This document shows, piece by piece, positions 1 to 11,791 of a DNA stretch of 64,000 bases. Below the pieces are notes generated by a model that made no database searches, was not told the DNA's origin, and saw only the letters and a program-made list of their open reading frames with translations. The first letter of the stretch is position 1. Every line of letters begins with the position of its first letter. The DNA is taken from NCBI GenBank assembly GCA_019614645.1, contig JABWDB010000036.1, forward strand, positions 3,322,833 to 3,386,832. The letters run 5' to 3'. Made by a program: the position numbers and the translations under genes. This DNA is from Stratiolaelaps scimitus (taxonomy: Eukaryota > Arthropoda > Arachnida > Mesostigmata > Laelapidae).

Positions 1-337
1 TCGCTGACTTAAATTGCAAACGTCTCGTGAAGCTAAATCTAACGTGAAGTGAACTGGTGAAGCTGATCTTCAGCCGATGACACGTCACACGAGACCTCCA
101 TATTAATGACATCTTTAATTAATGACAAGAAACAAAGACGCATCCTTCATCGTGAATCAATAATCATAATTGGTATATAGTCGCGTATGTCAATTTAGGT
201 TGCACTTACCCCCAAACGATCGCGACTATCGTAATTAGGCAGCACACTACTCCCCCACTCCAAAGCACGAACTTCCAGCACGGGCGCTTGGGCTGCCGGT
301 ATGCGCCAAAACTGTATTCACTTGGTCACGGAGATTC
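1..337. other. No recognisable gene
   Basis: No open frame of note and no transposon motif was seen here. It ends at the pair of palindromes that begins at 338. Confidence 0.5.
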
Positions 338-370
338 GCATTGTCCCTCTTTATTAAAGAGGGACAATGC
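338..370. repeat. Palindrome, 16-bp arms with almost no loop
   Basis: The left arm GCATTGTCCCTCTTTA (338-353) is followed directly by its reverse complement, ending at 370, with about one central base. It is the first of two back-to-back palindromes; the second starts five bases later. No flanking element ends were identified. It could be a fold-back insertion or a template-switch product. Confidence 0.85.
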
Positions 371-374
371 GACA

Positions 375-425
375 ACGGCTGCTCGAGAATGATACTGTAT
401 TACAGTATCACTCTCGAGCAGCCGT
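375..425. repeat. Palindrome, 25-bp arms with one-base loop
   Basis: The left arm begins ACGGCTGCTCGAG and the right arm ends CTCGAGCAGCCGT. Within the 25-bp arms only one mismatch is visible. It lies five bases from the palindrome at 338-370, so together they would make two adjacent hairpins in single-stranded DNA or RNA. Confidence 0.85.
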
Positions 426-779
426 TTTGACGTCTTGCCGATGTTGGTCGGTGGCGGGGTCGTGCGTTAGTAGGAGACTCATTTAGATCGACCGGAGATT
501 CCACCTTCCTGTTACGTGTCGTCTCTGTCGTCCTTTGACTTCCTTGTACTGGCCGCTTCTTCATCTCCTGTGGCCTATGCCTTCATTTGACTTATTGAGA
601 TCTTCATCTCCTGTGGTTTCCGCTCGTTTCCACTGGCTGGTTTTCGCTCGGTTTCCGCTAGTCTCCTGGGTATGGTTCGTTTAAGGCGGCCATTTTTTAG
701 AACCTACTAGAAACGCTACATGGCGGCTAGTTCGTGACAATTTGTGAGCTTCGTCACCTGGAGTAAGGAACGATAACAG

Positions 780-1340
780 CTGATAACAATACCTATCTAA
801 ATGCGCGTCACAAAACAAGCAAATATTGTGTGGCACTCCCGACCCCACTAGTCAACTTCACGGCGCCAAACAGACTAGATTCGTAAAAGGTTTTAAAATT
901 AACAACGTCGTCACTCATGTATGACGAGACGTGGCCCTATAGACCGAGAGCGGGCTATTGGTCAACAGAATTTGTGAGACAGATCCGAAATAGAATAGTA
1001 TGGAGACATTCTGTTACTGATACCGGTATCGACATTGACGGTGAATAACTTCCACTACGTCAACCGTTCATTTATGGTAGTCATTTGCTCTAATTTCCTC
1101 ATGTAAGGTATTAGTTGTAATTGAAAACCCACTTATCGAGTATTTGCAGATCCAACAGTTCCAATCCTTCGTAACTAAACCAGTTCTTTGACAGTCCAGA
1201 GTTGATTGAAACAATCTGTACTTTGTGTAATGAAAGTGGGGAGTCAGCTACAGGCACATTTCCGCCTCTTTCACTAATTAGCAAGAGAGACAAGGTCTAC
1301 ATTAACATTCTTTTTTGGATTTCACGTTTCTTGACACTCG
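780..1340 (-). repeat. Diverged fragment of the anchor/Cys-rich gene repeat unit (copy D)
   Basis: The minus strand here matches the non-coding leader found upstream of the 168-residue frame in the three better copies of the unit. Shared blocks include GGCGCCAAAC, CGGGCTATT and AATTTGTGAGACAGATC (compare 34270-34420), and CCGTTCATTTAT followed by AAAACCCAC (compare 34940-35010 and, inverted, 38630-38700 and 62110-62200). The coding exon itself is not recognisable below 780, so this copy is decayed or truncated. Confidence 0.65.
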
Positions 1341-1879
1341 CGCCACCAGCGGCCGGCAGTACATATTATGACTATTGCGGAGAGGCAAGCTAACAAATAA
1401 ATCATTCTTCAATCTTATCACATGTAAACTGCAGGTATGTATCGTAAATTTGCTTCTCTCAAAAGTTCGTCGTTCCCAAAAACATTAACAGTCCCTACAC
1501 AACACTCTCGATTAGCCTGTTCCATGTTGATAAATCTGAACATTTGGGAAAATAGGGTCTAACAGTGACTTTTACTGGTTAGGATTCCACTCCTACGAGA
1601 TTGTTGCCCTACTACGGGAAATGGCCTAGAAACCTCTACAGATATTCATGCGTAGTGTGAGTTTCAACAGTGTGTGAGGTACCCTGACAATTTCAATTTA
1701 CCGCGAGGAAAGAAACGTTTATTTCTTTGTCAGGTCGGTCTTTATACCTGGCTTCGTCACTGGGCGGACCCGATGCCTTTTTGTACCTGGTGGGTACGTC
1801 GGATGCGTCTAGGGACGTTCGAAAAATCAACGACGCTCCGAAGGTGGGCCAGAAAAAGTGCAGCCCTTTGATAGAAGAT
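1341..1879. other. No recognisable gene
   Basis: Only short frames without recognisable motifs were found. Nothing in this interval could be tied to a transposon or exon. Confidence 0.4.
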
Positions 1880-2420
1880 CGCAGGTAAACCCTCCGGGCG
1901 TAAACTGTGTTTCGATTCCATGCTCATAGACTGCTGACAGGTCTATGTCATTAACTTGTTCTATTGGTGACGATATCGGTGCTGCAGATACTGCTGAAGT
2001 TACTTGTGTATATTAGCTTAAACGAACCCTTTGCATCGTTATTCTTTCATTATTATCAGTCAATTTTGTCCAGTCTTCTTTAATAAAAATTTCCTTAAGG
2101 CGCTTCGTCGAGCAGCCATAAAACAGTGATTGATCATGTGAGTTAGCTATGGCCTATAAACCTTCATACAGGCGGTCCATGTGGGTAAAGATATGACCCG
2201 TCTTGTGGTGCACACGATATGACACAAGTGAGCCCACGAGCGCACTCATATACGTATGCCAAATGTTGCACAGCTCATCAACTGATTGCGCGCCAGCAAA
2301 TGTGTGGTTCCAATCTATAGTTAAGAAGTATTGAGTGGTCTTAATCGACGCTTTCAGTATATAAAAGGTCTGTATTGAATAGCTTTCACTTCTGTAGTAA
2401 TCACAACAAAACAAATACCT
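1880..2420 (-). pseudogene. LINE-like coding fragment (left-arm copy)
   Basis: Read on the minus strand, 2414-2154 encodes a frame with the string IDWNHTFAGAQSVDELCNIW followed by YRVHHKTGH. This resembles the linker between endonuclease and reverse transcriptase in non-LTR retrotransposons. Further 3' (2040-1880) a second open stretch contains SSPIEQVNDIDLSAVYEHG. The same two blocks recur in the same order on the plus strand at 58690-59290, with stops in different places. The non-LTR assignment is an inference from the linker-like composition; the homology between the two blocks is seen directly. Confidence 0.5.
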
Positions 2421-2538
2421 AATAATTGTTTTTCGAGCTGACCCTCAGCTGTTCCCCTATCTGACAGGCCTCAGCTCATAACCTTTAGGTATTACTATGA
2501 GGCCCTGTCGGGGCCACCTTTGCTTACGAGTGGAAGAG
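2421..2538 (-). mobile_element. Short SINE-like insertion with 13-bp target duplication
   Basis: The duplication AAAACAAATACCT lies at 2408-2420 and 2539-2551. On the minus strand the insert ends with the hairpin AGCTGA-GGG-TCAGCT, then CG and an A-rich tail. Relatives sit at 15150-15258 and 37677-37766, and a sister subfamily at 31005-31077, 38781-38829 and 62302-62350. No polymerase III boxes were identified, so SINE is used here for size, tail and target duplication only. Confidence 0.8.
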
Positions 2539-2551
2539 AAAACAAATACCT

Positions 2552-3165
2552 ACGGAGTAATAGGAGGAACTATATTTCCTAGTATCGCCTGATATAAATA
2601 TGCTGCTTATGTTTTAAAGAGTGCAATAACGTTATCTACGTTGGATATTCGAAGTTCTGTTCAAGTTATCAACAATAGAACCGCCTAACATAACTGAGTG
2701 CCATTTACTCCACAATATTTTCCAGCCGGCGGATATTACTTGAAAACGGAAACTTTCGCATCTGGGCTGATTTCTAGTTGTTTAGTGCGATATTTAGTGG
2801 CAAAATCACTAGAAAACCCTATGAAATAACTGTATGATGTCTGCACTCCGTTCACGCAGAGGTGGTATATGAATTGGAACAAATTGTACACGTAGCTGGT
2901 CCGAGTGCAAAGATTCTGGACACCCCATTAAGTTACTCCTTCACAAAATTTCATCCGAGCATAGTACCGGGTCGATTCGAGATCCACAACTGGGTCGCGT
3001 GCAGCATTGTACGAGCTGCTGTAGAATGTTCAGGACGCAGAACTCCATAAAGACTCTTTCTCTTGGCTCAAGTGTTGCCTGAGTATCCACCTTCAATACA
3101 TATAAATATTGCTACAGATGATAGTTATGAACATAACACGAATAATTTTCTACCATTGCTCAGGT
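2552..3165. other. No recognisable gene
   Basis: AT-rich sequence with short frames only. Nothing recognised. Confidence 0.4.
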
Positions 3166-3169
3166 TGAG

Positions 3170-3208
3170 CCAGAACTTTATGGTATTGATCTGGCCATAA
3201 AGTTCTGG
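3170..3208. repeat. Inverted repeat, 14-bp arms, 11-base loop
   Basis: CCAGAACTTTATGG at 3170-3183 is perfectly complementary to CCATAAAGTTCTGG at 3195-3208. It stands alone, with no terminator-like T run, and lies in unassigned sequence. Confidence 0.85.
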
Positions 3209-3599
3209 ATTTCTTTACCATAAAGAGTAAAATAAACACCCTTTCCCAATCGGTATGGGGACAGTTCGTGTCTCTTACTATCACTAACGGTTCACCGGTT
3301 ACCACATACTCCTTCCCAGATATTCTGCGAAAGTTGCCTTTGCGTTTGATTTCCTTCAATATTATCGGTTCTAGGGTTGTATACAAACACCAGCCTGTTC
3401 ATTATATTATCTCCGTTTATATCACAGTACAGATCCTCTCTAATGGTCTATTTTAGTATGTAAGATGTCTACCTGAACACAAGTGAAGGTTTCTTCATAA
3501 GTACTAAAATAAGACCTGTTCGGAAGATCGAGTAGGTATTTCCTTTTGAATAGTGACTTTTTCACTTAGCCATATTTCGACCGTGTTATGGGTTTTTGC

Positions 3600-4061
3600 G
3601 AATGCTTTGAGCTGATCAACTGCACCTGGCTTTGTTGAAAATTGTGCGTTTATGTAGAAGCATTGAAGGTCATTATTTACATTTACGTGGCCTAATCGAT
3701 TTCGATTATATTGTATGTCGTTCTTGTTTTGGCTTATCGTATTCCAGTCAGACGTCACAAACGTCTGAATCCTTGGGTAATCTCAGATTTCCCCAATATT
3801 CTTCGAATCTAATTTCGTCCTCCCATTTCTCCGAGTTCGAAATCTGGAAGTGTTCTGCTGTGACCGCTTACCAGAATTACGAGCCTTGTTCTGAGCCTGC
3901 AAACGTGTTTAACATGATGATGACCGTTCTAACCTATATCAAATATCTGCCTTAAGTCAACTGTTAAGTCTACTTCTCGACGAATAATACCAAAGAATTA
4001 AGTATTCACAATAAATCCTACTATCTGCGGTAGCAACACTCCAGTGAAGTTCTGGAGTGTT
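3600..4061 (-). pseudogene. Diverged partial duplicate of the 3' end of gene A
   Basis: The stretch 3930-4050 parallels 4950-5150. Both have CAACTGTTAAGTC, then a CGACGA/CGACTA block, then CTGCGGTAGCAA and a CTCCA motif just outside the gene A stop codon. It therefore looks like an old local duplication of the gene's 3' flank. A 10-bp hairpin (AACACTCCAG / CTGGAGTGTT, 4035-4061) marks its end. No intact frame remains. Confidence 0.45.
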
Positions 4062-5141
4062 GAATTCTGGACCGGCTATCGCTTAGCGCATTCCTTCAGT
4101 AAGGGCGGTAAGATGTATACAAACCCAGCTACGAGCACCACACGTCATCCTAGTCTGACGGAGATGACGTGTTTAGCTGACTCTCAGCTGCCTCCGTTCT
4201 CTCGTCCCCGTCTCGTTTTTCCGCCCAACTCCGTCGGCTAAGTATAAACGTCCATAATAGCGGTATAGGCTGGCACGAGTCCTTCCGAGTTTTCGACGCT
4301 CAGTTTCCTTGAAATTCAGATGGCGCTGTAATCTAAGGCTTCAGGGAACGTCGGTGTCACGGGAGTCTCTAGTAAATGGCTGAGGTTAGGGTCGTCGGCC
4401 TAGCTCACCCGCTGACCCGCCTGATCAATCGATCTCTGAGGACTGGCAGCTTTCTACGTAACACATAGGACGCCAGAGTTACCTCGTCGATCTAGATCCA
4501 TTGAATTGGCCCTGGCGCATCTTTGTCGGGAAGCGACAGTTTGTTATTATTTTCTACAATGTAAGATTTCTTTAAAGTAAGATTTCCAGTAACCGAGCCA
4601 CTGGAGAATATTGATGGGTATTTATTTACAATTGTTAAATTGACCAGTCTACAATAATGGGAAGACAGTATGATTCCGGCCCTGTGATGTCGCCTAATCT
4701 AGCGGTTTCTATTTTGCCAACTTGCAATTTCGTTTTCTTAAATTCACCGTTTCTAAGTATAGTAATGGTCTATCATAATAGTACCACAAACCCATCTATA
4801 TTATGCTCGATCGTTAAATTCGAACACTCGGACGCTAACAATTTTGCCAGCATGACTTCGGCATTTTAACCTTCAACTTATTACTTTCGTTATTATCATA
4901 AATAACGGTACATATTTATACCATATAAACGTTCATATAAACGTGTTTACGGGGTATGACCGTTCTAACCAATATTAGATTGTTAGATTAAACCTGGCCT
5001 TTGTAATTATTGGATCTAGATTGTAATCATTAAACCTGGCCTTAAGACAACTGTTAAGTCAATTTTCCGACGACTAACATCAAATAATCAAGTGTTCATC
5101 TATATATCCTATTAGCTGCGGTAGCAATACTCCAATGAGCT

Positions 5142-5388
5142 TCAATTGGGGATCATTTCCAGGCACTGGGTGATAAGTTGTTGTGCTGCTTGGGCGATCT
5201 TCGTAGAGTTGGCCGGAAATCTTTGGGTCTTATTGACATGGGGGATCTCTGATCCGTGTGAAAATTGACGACGCATGGCGGCTCGTAGAGTAAAATACAC
5301 CACAGCTTTGTCCTCGCTGGCGACTAAGTCCTTTTCTTCTTTACAAGGCTCGGGAAGAAATGCAAGAAACCCCAAAAATAGACGGAGT
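5142..5388 (-). CDS. Gene A, last coding exon
   Basis: The exon starts after a TTATTATTGCAG acceptor (AG at 5390-5389) and ends at a stop codon at 5142-5144. Joined by phase to the donor at 5860/5859 it continues the frame of the large exon. The product segment contains FLPEPCKEEKDLVASEDKA, then VYFTLRAAMRRQ and ends QLITQCLEMIPN; it is basic to neutral with one early cysteine and one near the end. The right-arm copy (54678-54951) has the same acceptor position and reading phase, which is the main support that this is a real exon. No domain was recognised. Confidence 0.75.
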
Positions 5389-5859
5389 CTGCAATAATAA
5401 CAAAGTCATTAAAAGAACGTCGTCATTTAAATGCAGCCCATAACGACAGGGGTCAGTGAACGGATGTAGATTTTTTTCACACAACAAACCGCTGTACTCG
5501 AACCGATAAACGGAACTTCCCATTAACACATAATTTAATGGTAGACGTGAGGATTAGTCCTAATCTTTTTTCTTGACGAAACTCTGGTAATTTTTCTAAA
5601 CGACAGGATGAGATACTAAAATTTGCGCTACTATGGTTGATTCAAACCTCAGCCGACCCTAATCATTTTGACTCAACAGACCTCGGCTAATCGCACGCAT
5701 TCGGAAATGCTCAAGTCAAATCAGGCGTCTAGGTAAAGGTGCAATCATCATCGGCTACATGCATACCCTTTCATCTTTAGCTAACGTTATTCTTGCCCAC
5801 CACTGGCTACCCATTGAACAGATGGCATCGTTAATGCCTTATTGGTCGCGTCCACTTAC

Positions 5860-6751
5860 TCACAGTCGATGCTTGGAACGTCGTCTTCCTCGTTACAGAT
5901 CGCCTTTTTAACAGATACAGCATTAGCCAATATTAATGCAAAGCCACTAATTCTTTTAGGCTTAGTTCGCTCGTTTTTTACCCACCCAAGTGCATCAGAG
6001 AGTGCCATGGGTATGATTGTGTTGCTTCTGTTAACATCGTTGACGTTTTGTTCAATGTCACAAAGAGCTCTACTACGGCTGAACACGTCGTTATCGAGCT
6101 TCCTCGCCTCATTTACATAACTCGTCTGCGAGATGAGATTCGATACGAACGAGGGCGAATATATGAAACTGACGGACTTCGTTGAGAGTTGAGCCACCCC
6201 TTGAAGTCGACCTATGGACTCGCACCACGTTGCATTGACAGTGAGGTTCGTGATGAGTAGGGCCCTCGAAAGTGAACAATATACTTTGCCTTCTTCAGCC
6301 CAAGCTTCTATATTTTTACCGATGATCCTTGGGCATTTGTTAAAAGTCTTGCAAAAACCCTGGTAGACCAGGTAAGCGACTCGTAAAAACCGGTCTTCAT
6401 AAACCCAAGCATTCATCTTCTGTTTAGCCCTCTTTATAAGATCTTGTACGATATTTGAGTTAGCAGTATACAACGATTTCAGTATGTTTTGGACTTCGTC
6501 ATCTGCTAGTGCTACCATGAACTCTGATACCCTTTCAAAAGCGTCATTCTTTGTGGAGACCTTGTGCTCCTCTCCCAGAACCCCGTAAGCGAGCATTAAC
6601 GGATAGAGTAGCCTCGGTAGATTTGGAAATCTTCTTAGATTAAGCTGTATCCAGGTCCAAGAGCCACGATTTTTTTCTGCTGTATACGGGTAGCCGATCT
6701 CACTCCCGTTAAGAATTTCCACCAGCTTTCTCATAACATCACCACAGTTAG
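5860..6751 (-). CDS. Gene A, large internal exon of an unrecognised protein
   Basis: The exon runs from a TTTTATTTCAG acceptor (AG at 6753-6752) to a GTAAGT donor whose G is at 5859. About 297 residues are open throughout. The segment opens with NCGDVMRKLVEILNGSEIGY and contains PRLLYPLMLAYGVLGEE, several cysteines (QGFCKTFNKCP, KVYCSLSRA, TWCES), likely N-glycosylation sites (NLTVNATW) and a conserved end near SDALGWVKNERTKPKRISGF. There is no clear membrane segment inside it. The cysteines and sequons suggest a secreted or luminal protein (inference). Its paralogue at 53304-54210 has one internal length difference of five codons and the same splice phases. No family was recognised. Confidence 0.75.
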
Positions 6752-6753
6752 CT

Positions 6754-7389
6754 GAAATAAAAATCAATGAATGATATCTGATTAGAGAAACCTTTCGTTC
6801 ATGCTAATACAGGTGTCCTGATAAGAAAGCTCGTTGTATTAATGAATCAGACTTTTCGATTTTCTGCTATTTGAATGGTGACGCACTAGGGGATACTCGA
6901 CCGGAATGGAACTAATTAACGATCCATAATAACTTCCTGGCGCAGCAGATAATATAGGCTGACAAGTTCGTCAAGGCATTGTGGGTATGCTGACGTGTGG
7001 AATCTGTAGAATATACTAAGAGGCCATCAGAGGTATCCAGCTGGTCTCACGTAAATACTGACAACAATGTCAGAAGCACCAGAAACATGCGGAAACTTTT
7101 GACAAACGGAGAGACCCAAAGAAACTCACGCTTATCTGGCACGATAAGCACAGTGAAGCATCAACAATGCTTTAGGAATATACTAGCATTCATGGAAAAC
7201 CTTGGAGGTACCATCGAATCGCACCCAAACAAAGCTCAAGTATAATAAACCGCCGAGCTGCCGACGACCTATCAGATTCAGATTTTAGCGTCTGTAGATA
7301 TGGTCGCACTTTCTATTGCTTTGCCCTTTTGTTACTGCCGTTTTCCAGCTCACATAGTGGATCGTTGTGTAACAGTCAGCTACTTCGTC
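6754..7389. other. Intron of gene A
   Basis: The part next to the acceptor (about 6754-6830) matches the equivalent intron end of gene B (53215-53303), including TTTCTTATCAGGACAC. Further out nothing was recognised. Confidence 0.5.
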
Positions 7390-7610
7390 CCTTGATCGTG
7401 TAGTACCAGTCTGTGCTACTGTTTCGTCTCTTCTGATTGGGTTGGCACCTTGCCCCTGTACCGACCTGTACCAACCACTGTTGTTCGATCATCGACGAAT
7501 CATCCTCGTTCTTCTTCTACCTCTTTATCACAGCCAATGGTGCGAAAAATGGCCACTAGGTACATCCGCCATTGATAACATTGGACGTTGTTCGTTTGGT
7601 TGCGATTGTC
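7390..7610 (+). repeat. Fragment shared with right arm (51230-51605, opposite strand)
   Basis: TGATCGTGTAGTACCAGT at about 7396 and ATCATCGACGAATCATCCT at about 7487 reappear in inverted orientation near 51605 and 51320, with a deletion between them here. The frame through the second block reads CSIIDESS in both copies, followed by FITAN. It lies in the same intron of gene A as its partner does in gene B, so it predates the arm duplication. Confidence 0.6.
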
Positions 7611-8950
7611 TTGGACATTTAAAATGCTACAATGATGCTGCATTGCAGGTGACTCGTTGATCTGCTTAACCTACAAGATAAAGACTCCCTCTGGTTCTCA
7701 TTCTCTTGTATCTAAGCGCATTGCTGACTTAACCAATCTTGCTGTGGATCGGAGAAGAACTCGCATCGCTTAAAGTGGAATTATTTGGCTACCAAAGTGA
7801 GCCTTGTTTCGCCTCGGGCGGACATCGCTGCCCTCAAATCTGAGTTTCAACATTCGATGATATTCGAATTTGGTTCCACTGGACGGTCGCGATCTACGAA
7901 TGGCGCCTTGGGACGTGGAGCCGTCTTCCCCCGAACTGCATTCGTATCGAGTGCTCCACACACTGTTAACCAACATTGTCGGTTCCGCTTGCTGGAGCGT
8001 GAACGGGGCGAGGGCCGACACGATAGTTGCCCTCCTGTGGTTGGTACTGTCGCTGGCGCAAACATTCCCTGTGATTGCTCCTACGTTTAGGAACAGAGCA
8101 CTCGTCTCAAGATTAACCCCCGGTAAATGCAGTCACACAATTGTACTCTGTATGGCAGCTGAAAACTCAACATGGATGGTACTCGTCGTTTGGATTCCTT
8201 GTCAGTGAAGAGGATGAACCAACACTGCTCGATCCTGCATTCTGGCGGGGCGAGCACCATCATCAGACACTTGATGGCTCGCCTTCCTTAAGAAAACTTT
8301 CTCTCCTAATTCGATGTCTCCTAATTCAATGGGCCGCCGGATCAGCCGAGTGGTCGAGTTGTCGACCCGCCAAATCACACGACCATTCCAAACGGTCTGA
8401 GTTTGCAGAGAATCGCTCCTAGTCACTCGGGTGCATGTAGCTTAACGAAAGATCCGTTGCCAAGTGAAATGCTCTCGACGTTCCTCTGTCATACTGCGTC
8501 AAGCGAAATATAGATCTTCTCTTCACTCGCGAAGCCTGACTTGTCGCGCTAACGTGGATTGTCATTCGACAATCATTATCGTCGTGTTCATCTTCATCGT
8601 TCTTCCCGGGGTATATACAATAGTGTGTATATATAGGAGAATACTCATTTAAACGTTATGGAAGTACATCACGATTTCTTTGGTGAACATGTTGTGCTTG
8701 ACATTATGTGCTGTCTTAGTAGTGTAAGTTTCGTGTAGTAGTATGCTGTTAAGCCTCCAACTCCGGTTGCTTCTAGGGGACTTCGGCGATCTGCCTCCGA
8801 TTGTCTGGGCCACCCCCGTCATCAACGGGAATTGGTTTATTAACTGCTCTGATGACAATGATCTGACATAATCAGTCTCTTTCCCGACTCACTCTGCTGG
8901 CTGCGTGCTTAACCCAATGATTACCACTGATCCTGATTATATGGAAAATA
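7611..8950. other. Unassigned, moderately GC-rich in 7770-8430
   Basis: Several overlapping frames of 70-110 residues exist on both strands between 7770 and 8430, but none shows a recognisable motif and none has a partner elsewhere in the window. The rest holds nothing that was recognised. Confidence 0.35.
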
Positions 8951-9479
8951 TTAGCCAGGCCCACTTATCACAGTGGTTCCTGCTTGGACATATTACTTTA
9001 CATTCCTAACGTTCTTCTTATCGAAACCAAGCTAATATACAGGACAATGGAGTTAGCATCGCCGCTCACCTTGATGCCCTTGATTAAGTTGCATTCATTC
9101 TCGAATGTTGTGACCTTTACGCCATGTACACTAAATGCGTTCACTGCTGACACTATCTTATTTATCAGATCACTCTCAGGCCCGACTCGTGCCGCTGTAT
9201 ACGCAAAATCAGAGACTACATCGCTCGCTTGAAAAATCTTTAACCAACAATAGGCTCAAAGGACCTGAGCCCCTCCCAGTTCTCAATCTGACTCCGTCAA
9301 AGTGTCCACTACGGAGGGAAACTCAAACCTTCTTGGTGTACATTTCTCTGCAGTATTGCCTGCAGCATCCTTGAGAAGATCCTTGTTTCTAGTTTCTATT
9401 TCCACTTAGTCATGAACAATCTCCTTGATCCTGTATAACATGGGTTTAATGTCCATAGTTCAACTTCCACACAGCTACT

Positions 9480-9830
9480 GAAGGTGACCCAGAACTGGGC
9501 CACGTATATAAACTGTAGAAATGAGTTTCTCTGCATATATTTTGATCAAAGGAGTGCCTTTGACAGAGACGACCATCACCTATTGATTTAGGAAAATGAC
9601 TCCTTTGGGGAGTCACGGAAATACTCGAATCAAATCGTATTTGGCTGATCGTGTATATAAGGTCTATGTACTCTCAGTCGATCCCATACTTTCGGGTGTC
9701 TCTCGGCGTGGTTGTGCTTCTTATTTATTGCATACAATCACTCTTCTGGATATTAATCGTTATTTGCCTTCTGGTGTCAAATACCTGGAATATGCTGATG
9801 GGCGCAGATAGGCGTTTCTGAAAGTTAGTG
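9480..9830 (+). pseudogene. Non-LTR reverse transcriptase fragment
   Basis: Across frameshifts the plus strand shows FDQRSAFDRDDHHLL (motif A region), IKSYLADRVYKVYVLSV (the strand between motifs A and B), a degenerate SGVSRRGCASYLLHT in place of the usual SGVPQGS motif B, and KYLEYADGRR in place of YADD. The order and spacing match LINE reverse transcriptases. Both catalytic motifs are damaged, so it is a dead fragment. It lies in the gene A intron. Confidence 0.7.
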
Positions 9831-10500
9831 ATGTGCCGCCCCCCGTTGTAATGACGCGGCCCTAACTACCCTTGAATATACAAAAGGTGGACACTCTTGG
9901 GACGGAGGGGATAGCAAGTCGGGTCGATCGAGGATAATTTAAGACAGACAATCCCGCACTAGCAATGTCGAGAGATGTGAACTGACCGGGTGGTGGACAC
10001 AAAGTGAGTTGAAGTCTACTGTGAGAATCCCATCCTACCGGCCTTTTATATATTCATAATCTGACGAACCGCTCATCGTCACACCCCTATTATGAAAATA
10101 AATATAAGAACCATCGAACCGAGCTTGAAATTAATTAACCGAATCAAGCGGCGCAGTGCAAACAAACTATTAGATTAAATATCGAGACACAATCTTGCAG
10201 GGTATACAGATAGTCATGGATATGGAACGAGGCCCTCACTAGTGAGAAATTGCAAATCAGTGCTATTGTGTTAGAGCGACACACGTGTGAACCCCCCGCC
10301 CGTCAACTCATCGTGAAGAATGAGCCCTGCGCCGACTGGGCGAGGCCTTCCTCAGCAAGAACAAGATGCCCAACAGCCTCCGGCCCAGGTGCCGAGGCTC
10401 AGCATCTTGCGTGGACTTTGAACGACAAGCCGCAACGTATGCTACAGACTCGAGGTCCAAGCGCAGCAAGACGAAGCTGTCCTGCTCGCTGACCGTCGAT
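9831..10500. other. No recognisable gene
   Basis: The interval contains a GC-richer stretch (10250-10500) without recognised coding. It ends at a hairpin. Confidence 0.35.
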
Positions 10501-10534
10501 GTAGATACACCCTCATGAGGGAGGGTGTACCTAC
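10501..10534. repeat. Inverted repeat, 14-bp arms, one mismatch
   Basis: GTAGATACACCCTC and GAGGGTGTACCTAC pair with one mismatch around a six-base centre. No associated element was identified. Confidence 0.8.
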
Positions 10535-10724
10535 AGTAATAATCTAGGGTCCCTGCTTTTAGCACTGGCGCGTGCAGGAGGATTGCATAGTAAACAATCC
10601 CGGTGACTAAAGCCGGCAATCCAATAAACTATGTCAAATATGCTATTGAACCAGAGGAAGCTGACACGTTCAAATTTACTGTGCTTCATCCGTAGGCATG
10701 CGATATGTAAACCTGTTTGCTTAC

Positions 10725-10937
10725 CATTTTTTAGAAAGCAGTATCCATTAAAGAATACAGGTTTGCCTGCGCGATTCTTGGGCACAACACATTTCTTAGA
10801 GCAAAACACGCTTCCTCTGTTGACATAGCCCGCAAGGCAGGGATACAAGGTCATCAAGCGTTTGCAATGTTGATCCTTTATGCATTCCTTCTCATCATCT
10901 GACTTCAGCCCGATGAACCCCTTCGATACGTTGCCAC
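10725..10937 (-). CDS. Gene A, cysteine-rich internal exon
   Basis: The exon is bounded by acceptor TTTAACCTGCAG (AG at 10939-10938) and donor GTAAGC (G at 10724), 213 nt. It encodes about 70 residues with a regular cysteine pattern: a first cysteine in EKECIKDQH, then YPCLAGYVNRGSVFCSKKC and NGYCF. Relative to the gene B copy it has one extra cysteine (DQHC against DQHY). The equal length and identical splice sites of the two copies indicate a conserved exon. The pattern suggests a disulphide-rich extracellular module; no named family could be assigned. Confidence 0.75.
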
Positions 10938-11171
10938 CTGCAGGTTAAATTTTAGTAATGGGCTCAAGTAAACAAAACCACAATCAGGTGTTCGACTTTA
11001 AAACCATACCGAGGTTCGACTTTGGTTGAAATTTAATAATAGAATAACAATCAATAGCAGGTGAGGATGGTACACGTCTAGCAACGTGCATCGTATTATA
11101 TCATTATTGTATGTTTGAATAAGTTCAACTATTATATCATCATATCACCATATTCCTAAATAGAGGGGTAC

Positions 11172-11791
11172 CTATGTATCTCTAAGATCAAACATCAACT
11201 GCTGTTGTACTGCATATTTCCTGTCAATAATGGACTTCGTCACGATTAGAGGCCTGGATGCAACTAAACCGGGTTTGACATTAGCAGTGGAAATAGGTTC
11301 CCGCAGAGCTAAAAACAATATGTCGTCAAAAGGGGTAACATTCGTATAGTTATTAATATGCAGCACCCAGGGGGCGACTCTTAAATCCGTGATGTTATTC
11401 AAAGGAATTGTCATTAAATTATTTACACCCCTGGTTTTTAGCTTCTTCTCGAAAGTGCCACAGCGGCATTTGGCTCTTCGTTGACCTGATGATGCATCCT
11501 CATCCTCTGGGTTATTCCCCATTGAAACCACAGCGATTTGGTTGCCAGCGCTTGGCTTGTGGGAGCTAAGACCAAAGCTTAGCTGCGGAGTCCTTCCAGG
11601 GGAAGTCCCAGTATTTCAAACAAGCAGAAGTACTCACATTTCAAACAATTCCATGTACAAGTCTCTTCTTTGGGGCCAAAAAAATACAGCGATAGCAATA
11701 GTCTTAGTTTTGCTATAGACTTTTGTGCCCTGTCTGGAGGCATCGGCATTACCGAATTACTTCACCTCTTTACGTCACTACCACCAACTAC
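11172..11791 (-). CDS. Gene A, upstream exon region with open frame to 11172
   Basis: An acceptor (ACTGTTTGCAG, AG at 11793-11792) is followed by sequence homologous to the gene B exon at 49028 (shared string AATTCGGTAATGCCGATG on the coding strand). From about 11531 an open frame of 119 residues runs to a stop at 11172, including FEKKLKTRGVNNLMT and TPFDDILFLALREPIST. How the frame crosses from the acceptor to this stretch is not clear; a frameshift or a further intron is likely. A third copy of the acceptor-proximal part lies at 12430-12560. Confidence 0.4.

Noticed and set aside
1880..2040. Galactosyltransferase-like start (a GGFTC block after an aspartate-rich stretch)
   Set aside because: The similarity is only a few residues, and the block travels with LINE-like sequence in both arms.
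10308..10619. Overlapping frames on both strands in a GC-richer patch
   Set aside because: No motif, no homologue in the right arm, and composition alone explains the lack of stops.
10725..10937. Assignment of the cysteine-rich exon to a named salivary or chemokine-binding family
   Set aside because: Cysteine spacing is suggestive but the order of the intervals does not fit the pattern I know, and no search could be run.
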